Shown: positions 40,311-54,333, numbered from the stretch's first letter. The stretch: DNA of 64,000 nt from Aureimonas sp. SK2 (GCF_029813115.1 NZ_JAPZDS010000001.1:310001-374000); one strand, 5' to 3'. Notes: generated from the sequence alone by a model not told the origin. Made by a program: numbers and translations.

Positions 40311-41596
40311 TGCCCCGGATCGGTATCGGTATCGGCACGAGCTTTCTCGGAGAGCGGCTCGGCATCGGGATCGGCGCCGGAGGGAGCGACGGTACGCCGC
40401 TGTCCGGCGTCGGCGCCCTCAAAGGCGAGGCCGGCGACGGGTTGGTCGATCCCAGCGGCAACCGGCTCGTCGGCACCTTCGCCAACGACAATCCCGGGCT
40501 GACCGTGCGGGACATCGCGCGGCGCCAAGGCATCGCCTTCGGCACGTCGATCCAGTCGCCCGCGCTGATGAACGCGCCCGGCCCGGCCGGCTTTCCGACG
40601 CGGATCGACTGGCTGTCGGCGAACACCGACGTCTTCGTGCCGGGCTTCGTGATGATGCCCGACAACTTCAACCCCTCGCTCGGCACGTTCCAGACGGGGG
40701 CCGCCGCCGCCTTCGTCGCCGACGCGCGGGCGAGGGGGAAGGCGTGGCGCGGGCACTGCGCCTACTACCCCAAGCGCGACATCGGCAGCTGGGTCGACAG
40801 CTACCTGCAGGCCAACCCCGGCCAGTGGCAGGCGCTGCAGCACGCCCGCATCGATGCGCTCGCCAGCGTGCCGGGCATCAAGACGGCGTCGAATTTCGAC
40901 GTCATCAACGAGGTCTTCTCGCCGGGTTCGACCAATCCGGGCGGGTGGCGCAACTCGCCCTGGACCGTGGCGGCCGGCAGCTTCACCACGCCGGCCGTCT
41001 CGGCCTTCCAAAAGATGCGAGACGTGCTGCCGAACGTGAAGCGCTACTGGTGCCAGGATGCGAGCGAGCAGCTCGCGTCCACGACGTTCCTCAACCATGC
41101 CAACAACATCGTTGCCGGCATCGAGAGCTGCATGAACCTCGGCGCACCCGTGGATGGCTACGCCATGCAGGCGCACCTGACCTACCGGCTCGGCTTCGAC
41201 AACCAGAGCGCCACGCGTCTGCGAGCCTTCTGCCGGTCACTGACCGAGACGCTGGGGCTGGAGCTGATCGTCTCCGAACTCGACCTGCGCACCGGCTACG
41301 GCGACGGGATCCTGGACCCTTACGGCCAGATCGATACGCGTCCGCCGAGCGGCTACACGGTGCCGCAATACGACATGATCGGGCAGGACATCACCAAGCG
41401 GTTTCTCGACACGGTGCTGCCCTTCGTGAAGGCGTCGGGCGGCAATCAGTTCCTGAGCTGGACGCTCGACGACGGCTACAACTCCTGGACCGAGGCCTAT
41501 GGCCAGCCGCCGGGCGAGCGGCCCTGCCCCTATACCGACACCTTCCAGCCGAAGCCGCAGCTTGCGGCGATCCGCAACGCGCTTCTGGAGTGCTGA
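40310..41596 (+). CDS. GH10-type glycoside hydrolase (endo-beta-1,4-xylanase-like) without signal peptide, linked to the spike base
   Basis: 428 residues. After a Gly/Ile-rich start with two LGIGIG-like units (residues 3-25) comes a GH10 TIM barrel: IARRQGIAFGTSIQSPAL, the HCAYYPKRD region, the acid/base Glu201 in FDVINEVFSPGS, MQAHLTYRL, and the nucleophile Glu323 in LIVSELDLRTGYG, with FLSWTLDDGYNSW near the end. The two glutamates have GH10 spacing. It lacks a secretion signal and is coupled to a particle protein, so the enzyme probably works on a virion-like particle against cell-surface glycan. The true sugar substrate is unknown. Confidence 0.85.
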   Translation: MPRIGIGIGTSFLGERLGIGIGAGGSDGTPLSGVGALKGEAGDGLVDPSGNRLVGTFANDNPGLTVRDIARRQGIAFGTSIQSPALMNAPGPAGFPTRIDWLSANTDVFVPGFVMMPDNFNPSLGTFQTGAAAAFVADARARGKAWRGHCAYYPKRDIGSWVDSYLQANPGQWQALQHARIDALASVPGIKTASNFDVINEVFSPGSTNPGGWRNSPWTVAAGSFTTPAVSAFQKMRDVLPNVKRYWCQDASEQLASTTFLNHANNIVAGIESCMNLGAPVDGYAMQAHLTYRLGFDNQSATRLRAFCRSLTETLGLELIVSELDLRTGYGDGILDPYGQIDTRPPSGYTVPQYDMIGQDITKRFLDTVLPFVKASGGNQFLSWTLDDGYNSWTEAYGQPPGERPCPYTDTFQPKPQLAAIRNALLEC

Positions 41597-41599
41597 TCC

Positions 41600-42319
41600 A
41601 TGGCCGACATCAAGAACACGCTGAACGGCACCGCCGATCCGACCTTCGCCAACGACGCGAGCCAGGGCTATGCGATCGGATCGAGCTGGTTCAACCGCAA
41701 CACGGGCGAGCTCTGGAAGTGCGCCAACGCCACGACGGGCTCGGCCGAGTGGATCCTCGCCGCCTTCGACGACACGCTCTGGCCGCCGGGGCACGCGAGC
41801 TTCGCGCCGGGAATCACGGCGCTGGCGGATGGGCAGCCGAACCCGAACAAGCTGATCATGCAGAAGTTCACCTTCCATCGGAAGGTGATGATCGAGGCGA
41901 TCGGTATTCATCTGGTGACGCCACAGGCGGGAGCGGCGGTTCGGCTCGGCCTCTACGGCTACAACCGGCAGACGCAGTGGGTCGGCAACCGCATCGCCGA
42001 CGGCGGCGAACTGCTGCTCGACCCGACCACCTACTCCGGTGAGACGCGCGCCTTCGTCCAGGGGCTCACGGTCTACCTCAACCCCGGCATCTACTTCGGC
42101 GCGGCGGTGCTGAAGACCCCGACGGGAACGCAGGCCACCGTCAAGCGCATCAGCACGGGGACGATGGGCGTCTACACGCGGCCGAAGGGGCAGGACCTCG
42201 CCTCGCCGGGTCGCTACCTCTCAGGCGCTCTGACCTACGGCGCGTTGCCCTCCGTCCCGCCGACCATGGCGTTCGACAGCGGAACGGACGGGGTTGCGAT
42301 CATGCTCGCCAAGGGCTGA
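41600..42319 (+). CDS. Phage tail/fibre-like structural protein, 239 aa
   Basis: Three bases after the GH10 gene. The N-terminus has a module common in phage tail and fibre proteins (DPTFANDASQGYAIGSSWFN, then NTGELWKCANATTGSAEWIL). The remaining 190 residues are beta-rich (KFTFHRKVMIEAIGIHLVTP, GAAVRLGLYGYNRQTQWVG, LNPGIYFGAAVLKTPTGTQ) like a carbohydrate-facing jelly roll. No signal peptide. It is probably the distal part of the spike or fibre. Confidence 0.72.
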   Translation: MADIKNTLNGTADPTFANDASQGYAIGSSWFNRNTGELWKCANATTGSAEWILAAFDDTLWPPGHASFAPGITALADGQPNPNKLIMQKFTFHRKVMIEAIGIHLVTPQAGAAVRLGLYGYNRQTQWVGNRIADGGELLLDPTTYSGETRAFVQGLTVYLNPGIYFGAAVLKTPTGTQATVKRISTGTMGVYTRPKGQDLASPGRYLSGALTYGALPSVPPTMAFDSGTDGVAIMLAKG

Positions 42320-42343
42320 TCGGGTCTCTCGCATCTAACGATC

Positions 42344-42373
42344 GAGGAGTCCGGCCGCAACGCCGGGCTCCTC
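42344..42373. terminator. Hairpin at the end of the spike cassette
   Basis: GAGGAGTCCGG pairs with CCGGGCTCCTC (one T-G pair) around eight bases, between the convergent tail-like and ExoD genes. There is no T run, so strength is uncertain. Confidence 0.45.
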
Positions 42374-42407
42374 ATTGCCAGAGACGGACCGAAGCCGTCG
42401 GCCGGCA

Positions 42408-43031
42408 TCACCAAAAGAGGAGGTGGATGCCGATGCCGGCCGTCAGGATCGTCAGGGCATAGGCGACGACCATCAGCGCGCCGTCGCGGACCAGCATGGC
42501 GAGGCCGAAGGCGGCGACGGCGGCCATCGGCGCGGTGCTGGCGAAAGGGACGAGTTCGAGCGGGGGAACGGTAAAGGCCAGAAGGACGCACGCGAGGGCC
42601 GCGCCCTTCATGAAGGGCGTGCTCGTCAGCAGCGGGAGGCGGCCGTGAAACCAGCGGTCCATGAAACGCGCGAGCGGTCGAAGCTTGTCGATCGCCTTGT
42701 GGAGCCTGTCGGACGACAGCCTCCGCGAGCCGAGGAACCCGGGCAGCCACATGGCTTTTTGGCCGAAGAGGATCTGCGCGGCGAAGAGGGCGATGATGGC
42801 GGCGATCACGGTCGGCACGCCCGGAATGCCGCCGATGGGCGAGATTTCGAGGAGTGCCGGGACAAGGAGGAAGGCGCCGTAGCTCCGGCTGTCGAAGGCG
42901 TCGATGACCGTCCGGATCGTCACCGTGTCCTTTCCGTCCGCCGACCGCTTCAACTCGTCGAGCGTCTCGCCGACGCTCCCCTGTTCGCCAGCCCTGCCGG
43001 TCTGCGGACGCGACTCGGGTCCGACGCTCAA
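42408..43031 (-). CDS. ExoD family exopolysaccharide synthesis protein
   Basis: 207 residues, typical ExoD: an N-terminal cytosolic helix pair (VTIRTVIDAFDSRSYGAFLL), membrane segments (SPIGGIPGVPTVIAAIIALF, ALACVLLAFTVPPLELVPFA, GALMVVAYALTILTAGIGIH) and the linking region RRLSSDRLHKAIDKLRPLAR. ExoD of Sinorhizobium affects exopolysaccharide and alkali tolerance; the biochemical role is not settled. It is three bases past the small gene at 43035. Confidence 0.9.
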   Translation of the reverse strand: MSVGPESRPQTGRAGEQGSVGETLDELKRSADGKDTVTIRTVIDAFDSRSYGAFLLVPALLEISPIGGIPGVPTVIAAIIALFAAQILFGQKAMWLPGFLGSRRLSSDRLHKAIDKLRPLARFMDRWFHGRLPLLTSTPFMKGAALACVLLAFTVPPLELVPFASTAPMAAVAAFGLAMLVRDGALMVVAYALTILTAGIGIHLLFW

Positions 43032-43034
43032 GCT

Positions 43035-43214
43035 TCAGGACCGGGAACCAAGCTTCGCCGCTTCCGCTGCGCCGTCCTTGGCCGCGTTGGCATGGCCTCG
43101 CTCCGCGATGTGGCGCTTGGCCTCTTCGAGGCTGATGCCGTGCTTGGCGGCCAGCTCTTCAGCTTCCGTGTCGGGGCGGGCGGGCCCGCCGGTCTCGATG
43201 GGGATGTTCGACAT
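43035..43214 (-). CDS. Small protein, 59 aa (DUF3606-like)
   Basis: The ATG at 43214 ([20 protein letters not shown]) has GGGAGATAACC upstream. The core [20 protein letters not shown] is a short helix-turn-helix like that of DUF3606 proteins, soluble and often stress-linked in Rhizobiales. The C-terminus is Ala/Lys-rich. It is immediately upstream of exoD on the same strand, so the two are probably co-transcribed. Confidence 0.65.
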   Translation of the reverse strand: MSNIPIETGGPARPDTEAEELAAKHGISLEEAKRHIAERGHANAAKDGAAEAAKLGSRS

Positions 43215-43332
43215 GGTTATCTCCCGGACGTTTCGGGAGGCGCAACGCGCGGCCGGCGACAAAGTGCCCTGCCGGGCGCGATCGAATCGGCCATCTGGTT
43301 CACGCTTGCGCGACCCATGTGCCGGGGGCCGC

Positions 43333-43361
43333 TTGTGTTTCCCTTTGTCACTCGCTATGTC
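43333..43361 (+). promoter_or_regulatory. Possible promoter for tuf copy 1
   Basis: TTGTGT (43333-43338) and TATGTC (43356-43361) are separated by 17 bases; transcription would start near 43369, about 28 bases before the tuf ATG. This copy therefore seems to have its own promoter, unlike the str-operon copy. Confidence 0.4.
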
Positions 43362-43396
43362 GCGGCCCTGTCCGTGCTAGGCGCAAGGTAGAGATC

Positions 43397-44572
<1,176 letters not shown>

Positions 44573-44599
44573 GTTCAACCATCCGACATCGCATGCGAG

Positions 44600-44625
44600 C
44601 GGGCCCTTCGGGGCCCGTTTTCGTT
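44600..44625 (+). terminator. Terminator after tuf copy 1
   Basis: CGGGCCC-TTCG-GGGCCCG, a 7-bp stem with a TTCG loop, followed by TTTTCGTTT. Confidence 0.85.
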
Positions 44626-44715
44626 TGGGGTCGCCGGGTCAGATTGGAGGCGTTCTTGCTTGTCGCCGCCGGGGCGCGGCTCTAGAAGCGTCTGCGAACG
44701 GAAAGGGAAGCGTCC

Positions 44716-45414
44716 ATGGCTGCCGACATCGCACGGGTCTTCATCGGGTTCGATTCCAAGGAGGTCGTGGCCTATCACGTGCTCGCCCAGAGCATCATCG
44801 AGCATGCCTCGATGCCCGTGATGTTCTGCCCGATCGTGCTGCCGCACCTGGAAGGCACGTTCACGCGCGAGCGCAACGCCCTGCAGTCGACCGAGTTCTC
44901 CTTCTCGCGCTTCCTGGTTCCCTATCTCTCGAACTACGAGGGGTGGAGCCTGTTCATGGATTGCGACATGCTGATGCGCGCCGACATCGCTGAGCTTTGG
45001 GCGCTGCGCGACGAAAGCGCGTCGGTCATGTGCGTCAAGCACGACTACCAGCCCAAAGTGGAGACCAAGTTCCTCGGCCAGGTGCAGACCAAGTACGAGA
45101 AGAAGAACTGGTCGAGCGTCATGCTCTTCAATAACGCCAAGTGTCGCGCCCTGTCGCCGGACTTCGTGAACACGGCGACGGGCCTCGAGCTGCACCAGTT
45201 CAAGTGGCTGGAGAACGACGGGCAGATCGGCGAGCTGCCGGCGGCCTGGAACTGGCTGGTCAACGAATACGATCACGACCCGGCGGCCAAGAACGTCCAT
45301 TTCACCGATGGCGGTCCCTATTTCGACGAGTATCGCAACGACGACTACGCCGACGAATGGTTCGCCATGCGCGAGCGCACGCTCCACGTGACGCAGCGCG
45401 CGCCGAAGGACTGA
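44716..45414 (+). CDS. Glycosyltransferase, GT8-like
   Basis: 232 residues. The Rossmann-like start (DIARVFIGFDSKEVVAYHVL) and the metal-binding DxD motif in WSLFMDCDMLMRADIAEL identify a GT-A type glycosyltransferase of the GT8-like group. A C-terminal part follows with WLENDGQIGELPAAWNWLVN. No membrane segment, so it works in the cytosol on nucleotide sugars. The acceptor is unknown; capsule, LPS core or exopolysaccharide are candidates. The next gene starts within six bases. Confidence 0.85.
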   Translation: MAADIARVFIGFDSKEVVAYHVLAQSIIEHASMPVMFCPIVLPHLEGTFTRERNALQSTEFSFSRFLVPYLSNYEGWSLFMDCDMLMRADIAELWALRDESASVMCVKHDYQPKVETKFLGQVQTKYEKKNWSSVMLFNNAKCRALSPDFVNTATGLELHQFKWLENDGQIGELPAAWNWLVNEYDHDPAAKNVHFTDGGPYFDEYRNDDYADEWFAMRERTLHVTQRAPKD

Positions 45415-45419
45415 ACGCC

Positions 45420-46277
45420 TTGCGCGATGGGTTGCCGCAGGAGGGAGAAGCGGGGGCGGCCGAACGCTGGGCCGAAGTCTTCGGCGCCTACGAGACGGTG
45501 GTGCTCGTCGCCAACAGCGACGCCGTGCGGATCGCCGACCTGCGGCTGCGCTACGGCGAGGGCGCTCTCTTCGTCTTCTTCAACAAGGTCTACAAGGTGC
45601 TGGACGCGCCGTTCGACGGCGAATGCCTGCTGGTCGCTCGCTCCAGCCGCGCCGGGGTCAACATCGTCTACCGCCGCGAGGTCGAGGACGTCCTGCGGCT
45701 CGTGAGAAACCCAAGGTTCCAGGGCATCTGCAACCTGCGGGCGGGGCACCACGAGCGGTTCAGCGCGCCCGCGGAGTTCGGCGGAAGCGTTCCGGTCGGC
45801 CATCTCGACATGGCGGGGGGGATGGAGGGGTTCTACCCGTCCGATCAGGTGGCGACGAGCGGTTTCGCGCTGGCGCTGTTCCTGGTCGAGCGCTGCCCGG
45901 CGAGCCGAATCGTCCTGGCCGGTTTCACCGCGCGCCGCTCCAAACGCTGGAAGCTCTTCACCGATCACGACTGGACCTTCGAGCAGATCGTGCAGCGCCT
46001 CCTCCTGCGCGCGGGCCGAATCGAGACGGCGGGCGTTGCGAGCGACGATCTGTTCGGGACGGTGGCGCGGCGCTTTCCCGACGTGTCGCGCGCGGATGTT
46101 GCGCTGGTCTCCGCCGAGGTCTTGGCCGAGCGGCTCGACGGGGCGAACGCAGCGATCGACGATCTCCTGCGCGCGACGCGCCCGCAGCGCCGCCTCGGCG
46201 ACTGGCTGCGTTCGATCAAGCCGAAGACCCGCAAGGCCAGGATCGCCGAACAGGACGCCGCCAAAGGCGGGGGATAA
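45420..46277 (+). CDS. Putative glycosyltransferase or capsule-biosynthesis protein (GT29-like pattern)
   Basis: The frame is open from 45141, but the first part overlaps the previous gene; the TTG at 45420 is the first start outside it, so the true start is uncertain. The product of about 285 residues has YETVVLVANSDAVRIADLRL, FFNKVYKVLDAP, LVARSSRAGVNIVYR and then YPSDQVATSGFALALFLVER, PASRIVLAGFTARRSKRWKL. That order (V-N-S, then P-T/S-G, then I-L-GF) recalls sialyltransferase-like GT29 proteins. The call is tentative. The pair probably modifies a surface glycan. Confidence 0.5.
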   Translation: MRDGLPQEGEAGAAERWAEVFGAYETVVLVANSDAVRIADLRLRYGEGALFVFFNKVYKVLDAPFDGECLLVARSSRAGVNIVYRREVEDVLRLVRNPRFQGICNLRAGHHERFSAPAEFGGSVPVGHLDMAGGMEGFYPSDQVATSGFALALFLVERCPASRIVLAGFTARRSKRWKLFTDHDWTFEQIVQRLLLRAGRIETAGVASDDLFGTVARRFPDVSRADVALVSAEVLAERLDGANAAIDDLLRATRPQRRLGDWLRSIKPKTRKARIAEQDAAKGGG

Positions 46278-46327
46278 GACTTGCAAACCGGGCGCGTCCG
46301 CATTATTCGGAAGCCGCTTCGGCACAC

Positions 46328-46403
<76 letters not shown>

Positions 46404-46438
46404 TGGATCATCTTAGCAAATTGTCCACCCCTTGCCCC

Positions 46439-46466
46439 TTGTGAATCACGGGGGGTCCGGTTATGT
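46439..46466 (+). promoter_or_regulatory. Possible promoter for secE-nusG
   Basis: TTGTGA (46439-46444) and TTATGT (46461-46466) are separated by 16 bases, about 65 bases before the secE ATG. Read by eye. Confidence 0.35.
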
Positions 46467-46537
46467 AGGGCTTAACAGACACGTGGCGCGTGGGGCTGGC
46501 CGTCCAGCTTTTGCGCGCCCGCAGTCGTGAGCGGTAC

Positions 46538-46738
46538 ATGGCCTCCAAGACTAATCCCTTCACGTTCATCCAGCAGGTCCGCTCCGAGGTCGCCAAGGTG
46601 ACCTGGCCGACCCGCCGCGAGACGCTCATTTCGACGGTGATGGTCTTCATCATGGTCGCCTTCGCCGCCGCGTTCCTCTTCGTGGCGGATCAGCTGATCG
46701 CCTGGGTGATCGGCTACATCATGAGCGCCGGCCGCTGA
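46538..46738 (+). CDS. secE: Preprotein translocase subunit SecE
   Basis: The ATG at 46538 gives 66 residues: MASKTNPFTFIQQVRSEVAK, the amphipathic helix with VTWPTRRETLISTVMV, and one membrane helix (FIMVAFAAAFLFVADQLIAW). This one-helix form is normal outside Enterobacteria. It clamps SecY in the translocon. The stop is followed after 24 bases by nusG. Confidence 0.97.
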   Translation: MASKTNPFTFIQQVRSEVAKVTWPTRRETLISTVMVFIMVAFAAAFLFVADQLIAWVIGYIMSAGR

Positions 46739-46762
46739 TTGCTGGATAGAAGCAGGAATTCA

Positions 46763-47293
46763 ATGACCGCTCGCTGGTACATCGTCCACGCCTATTCGAA
46801 CTTCGAGAAGAAGGTCGCCGAATCGATCGAGGAGCAGGCGCGCCAGAAGGGCCTGACCGACAAGTTCGAGAAGATCCTCGTTCCGACCGAGAAGTTCGTC
46901 GAAGTGCGGCGCGGCCGGAAGGTCGATTCCGAGCGCAAGTTCTTCCCGGGCTACGTGCTGGTGAAGGCCGAGCTGACGGACCAGGTGTTCTCGCTCATCA
47001 AGAACACGCCGAAGGTCACCGGCTTCCTGGGGCCTGATAACCGCCCGGTGCCGATCTCGGAGGCCGAGGCGAACCACATCCTGAACCAGGTTCAGGAGGG
47101 CGTGGAGCGCCCGAAGGCCACCGTGCTCTTCGATGTCGGGGAGCAGGTGCGCGTGTCCGACGGACCCTTCGCCTCGTTCAACGGCGTGGTCCAGGAAGTG
47201 GATCAGGAGCGGGCGCGGCTCAAGGTGGAGGTTTCCATCTTCGGGCGTGCGACGCCGGTGGATCTCGAATTCGGTCAGGTCGAAAAGGTCTGA
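46763..47293 (+). CDS. nusG: Transcription termination/antitermination factor NusG
   Basis: From the ATG at 46763 (MTARWYIVHAYSNFEKKVAE) 176 residues. NGN domain with FFPGYVLVKAELTDQVFSLI, then the KOW domain (GEQVRVSDGPFASFNGVVQE) and the ending VDLEFGQVEKV. It binds RNA polymerase and links it to Rho and to the ribosome. Confidence 0.98.
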   Translation: MTARWYIVHAYSNFEKKVAESIEEQARQKGLTDKFEKILVPTEKFVEVRRGRKVDSERKFFPGYVLVKAELTDQVFSLIKNTPKVTGFLGPDNRPVPISEAEANHILNQVQEGVERPKATVLFDVGEQVRVSDGPFASFNGVVQEVDQERARLKVEVSIFGRATPVDLEFGQVEKV

Positions 47294-47440
47294 CCGGGAC
47301 GGGCGGCTTGGTCGCCCGAACCCCGTGCGGGAGGTGGATGAGGCTGAAGCCGGCCTCGTCGAGATCCGTACCGCACTCCTGCATGGCCGCGTCAGTGGCC
47401 GAACGACCGGCTCGCCGGTCCAACATAGAGGCAGAAGCTT
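47294..47440 (+). promoter_or_regulatory. Leader region before rplKA
   Basis: 147 bases without a gene. CGGGCG/CGCCCG (47300-47318, 7-base loop) forms a hairpin just after the nusG stop. In many bacteria L1 represses rplKA through a leader site; the exact L1 site was not identified. Confidence 0.35.
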
Positions 47441-47869
47441 ATGGCTAAGAAAGTAGCGGGCCAGCTCAAGCTGCAGGTCAAGGCCGGCTCGGCGACCCCG
47501 TCGCCCCCGATCGGTCCTGCGCTGGGTCAGCGCGGCATCAACATCATGGAGTTCTGCAAGGCGTTCAACGCGCAGACCCAGGAGATGGAGAAGGGATCGC
47601 CGGTTCCGGTCGTGATCACCTACTACGTCGACAAGTCCTTCACCTTCGTGATGAAGACGGCTCCGGTGAGCTTCTTCCTCAAGAAGGCCGCGGGCCTGAC
47701 CAGCGGCTCCAAGGAGCCCGGCAAGGTCAAGGCCGGCACGGTCACGCAGGCCCAGGTCCGCGAGATCGCCGAGAAGAAGATGAAGGACCTGAACGCGAAC
47801 GACGTCGATGCGGCGATGGCGATGGTGATGGGCTCCGCCCGTTCCATGGGCCTGGAAGTGGTGGGCTGA
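47441..47869 (+). CDS. rplK: 50S ribosomal protein L11 (uL11)
   Basis: 142 residues: [20 protein letters not shown] (the proline-rich thiostrepton/GTPase-centre contact), [36 protein letters not shown] and the C-terminal RNA-binding domain ending [10 protein letters not shown]. Five bases before rplA. Confidence 0.98.
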   Translation: MAKKVAGQLKLQVKAGSATPSPPIGPALGQRGINIMEFCKAFNAQTQEMEKGSPVPVVITYYVDKSFTFVMKTAPVSFFLKKAAGLTSGSKEPGKVKAGTVTQAQVREIAEKKMKDLNANDVDAAMAMVMGSARSMGLEVVG

Positions 47870-47874
47870 AGACC

Positions 47875-48576
47875 ATGGCGAAGATTGGCAAGCGCATTGC
47901 GAAGGCTCGTGAGGGCATCGACCGCGAGAAGCTCTACGACCTGTCGGAGGCCGTGTCGCTCCTGAAGGACCGCGCGTCGGCGAAGTTCGACGAGACGATC
48001 GAGGTCGCCATGAACCTCGGCGTCGATCCGCGCCACGCCGACCAGATGGTCCGCGGCGTCGTCAACCTGCCGAACGGCACGGGCCGCACGGTTCGCGTCG
48101 CGGTGTTCGCGCGCGGCGACAAGGCCGAAGAGGCCAAGGCCGCCGGCGCCGACATCGTTGGCGCCGAAGAGCTGGTCGAGAAGGTCCAGGGCGGCCAGAT
48201 CGACTTCGATCGCGCCATCGCGACCCCCGACATGATGGGTCTCGTCGGTCGCCTGGGCAAGGTGCTCGGCCCCCGCGGCCTGATGCCGAACCCGCGCGTC
48301 GGAACCGTGACGCCGGACGTCGCGGCCGCCGTGAAGGCGTCAAAGGGCGGCGCCGTCGAGTTCCGCGTCGAGAAGGCTGGTATCGTCCATGCCGGCATCG
48401 GCAAGGCGAGCTTCGGCGCCGAGGCGCTGCTCGAGAACATCCGCGCCTTCGCGGACGCCGTGCAGAAGGCCAAGCCGACGGGCGCCAAGGGCAACTACGT
48501 CCAGCGCGTCGCCGTGTCCTCGACCATGGGCCCCGGCATCAAGATCGACCCGGCCACCGTTCGCGCGGCCGAGTAG
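47875..48576 (+). CDS. rplA: 50S ribosomal protein L1 (uL1)
   Basis: 233 residues. [20 protein letters not shown], the RNA-binding [40 protein letters not shown] and the C-terminal [19 protein letters not shown] are diagnostic. It forms the L1 stalk and controls rplKA in other bacteria. Confidence 0.98.
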   Translation: MAKIGKRIAKAREGIDREKLYDLSEAVSLLKDRASAKFDETIEVAMNLGVDPRHADQMVRGVVNLPNGTGRTVRVAVFARGDKAEEAKAAGADIVGAEELVEKVQGGQIDFDRAIATPDMMGLVGRLGKVLGPRGLMPNPRVGTVTPDVAAAVKASKGGAVEFRVEKAGIVHAGIGKASFGAEALLENIRAFADAVQKAKPTGAKGNYVQRVAVSSTMGPGIKIDPATVRAAE

Positions 48577-48948
48577 TTTGAATTCGGGAGGCGGCCGACC
48601 TATGTCGGCGGCTTCCCTCAAAGTTTCCGCGGGGCTTCGGCCCTGCGGAAAGGGACGAACGGCTCCGGCCTTTCGTCTTCCTGTCCGAGATTGCGGGCGA
48701 CGGAGCGGCTTGCCAGCCAGTCCATCTTAATCGCCAAGCCCGCATGAGACGGGGAAAGATCCGAATTCGTCGGCCATCCGTGTCCGATACCTTCGGTTCG
48801 AACCTCTGAATGCCTTGCTGCGACTGCCGGTTCCATTGCGGATCCCAGAAGCCAAGGGGACAGGATCCTCGAGCGTCGCCCGACCCGTCGGGCGGCAAAC
48901 GGCAACCGGAGTGCAGCCGCAAGGGTGCGCTCCAACTGGAGAGTGGCA
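48577..48948 (+). promoter_or_regulatory. L10 leader region with a perfect 12-bp UUCG hairpin
   Basis: 372 bases between rplA and rplJ hold no gene. At 48624-48651, TTTCCGCGGGGC pairs with GCCCTGCGGAAA (one G-T) around TTCG, with no T run after it. The position fits the L10(L12)4-binding autoregulatory leader known before rplJL, and possibly a processing or attenuation site. The L10 kink-turn itself was not identified by eye. Confidence 0.55.
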
Positions 48949-49467
48949 GTGGACAGAGCGGAAAAGCGCGAGTTCGTCACGGAGCTGAACGAGACCTTCA
49001 AGGCCTCGGGCGCGATCGTGGTGGCTCGTTACGCCGGTCTCACCGTCGCGCAGATGAACGACCTCCGGTCGAAGATGCGCGCGCAGGGTGGCACCGTCAA
49101 AGTCGCGAAGAACCGCCTCGCCCAAATCGCTCTTCAAGGCACGGACGCCGAGAAGATCCAGGGATTGTTTCAGGGCCAGACCCTGATCGCCTATTCCACG
49201 GATCCGATCGCGGCGCCGAAGGTGGCCAACGACTTCGCCAAGGGCAACGACAAGCTCGTGATCCTCGGCGGTGCGATGGGCACCACCGCTCTCGATGCGG
49301 AAGGGGTCAAGGCTTTGGCCGCCCTTCCGTCGCTCGACGAACTGCGTGGCAAGCTGCTGGGTATGATCCAGACCCCGGCGACCCGCATCGCAGGCGTCGT
49401 TGCAGCGCCCGCGGCTCAGCTCGCGCGCGTTTTCGCGGCGTATGCCAAGAAGGACGAAGCGGCGTGA
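48949..49467 (+). CDS. rplJ: 50S ribosomal protein L10 (uL10)
   Basis: GTG start at 48949 with CTGGAGAGTGGC just before it gives [20 protein letters not shown] and 172 residues, the usual Rhizobiales length. Core: [35 protein letters not shown], and the C-terminal helix that carries L7/L12 dimers ([13 protein letters not shown]). A GTG at 48925 is in frame but has a poorer context. Confidence 0.97.
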   Translation: MDRAEKREFVTELNETFKASGAIVVARYAGLTVAQMNDLRSKMRAQGGTVKVAKNRLAQIALQGTDAEKIQGLFQGQTLIAYSTDPIAAPKVANDFAKGNDKLVILGGAMGTTALDAEGVKALAALPSLDELRGKLLGMIQTPATRIAGVVAAPAAQLARVFAAYAKKDEAA

Positions 49468-49518
49468 GGCTCGTTCCTCAGCTAATTCAGAACATTCGAA
49501 CCGTAAAGGAAGACTACA

Positions 49519-49896
<378 letters not shown>

Positions 49897-49931
49897 GACC
49901 GCCGTCCGGCGTCTTACGTCTGAAATTGGCG

Positions 49932-49958
49932 GGCGGGACGGCAGTTTGCCGTTCCGCC
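49932..49958 (+). promoter_or_regulatory. 12-bp hairpin between rplL and rpoB
   Basis: GGCGGGACGGCA pairs with TGCCGTTCCGCC (one G-T) around GTT. Position and lack of a long T run fit a partial attenuator or RNase III site that sets the ratio of ribosomal protein to polymerase, as described for the E. coli rplL-rpoB gap. The rest of 49897-50178 shows nothing else. Confidence 0.55.
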
Positions 49959-50178
49959 TTCCGTGCTCGGAACGAGCGGGCCGCCATGACGGCGTCCTCC
50001 CTTCCGGCGCCCACGTGTTCCGAGGCCATGATCTGCGTGGCTTTGGGAGACGCGGGCAGGGCGCCTCGACGGCGCTGACGGCCCCGCTTCCGTTCGCGGC
50101 GGAAGCGGATGTCCTCACTCCGAGGACACGAAATTCGAGCCCTTCGGTCAAGGGCGATGACGAGAGCAAGGAGCGACG

Positions 50179-54333
<4,155 letters not shown>

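Noticed and set aside
40310-41596. GH10 protein as a secreted plant cell-wall enzyme
   Set aside because: No signal peptide, and translational overlap with a spike base gene; a particle role fits better.
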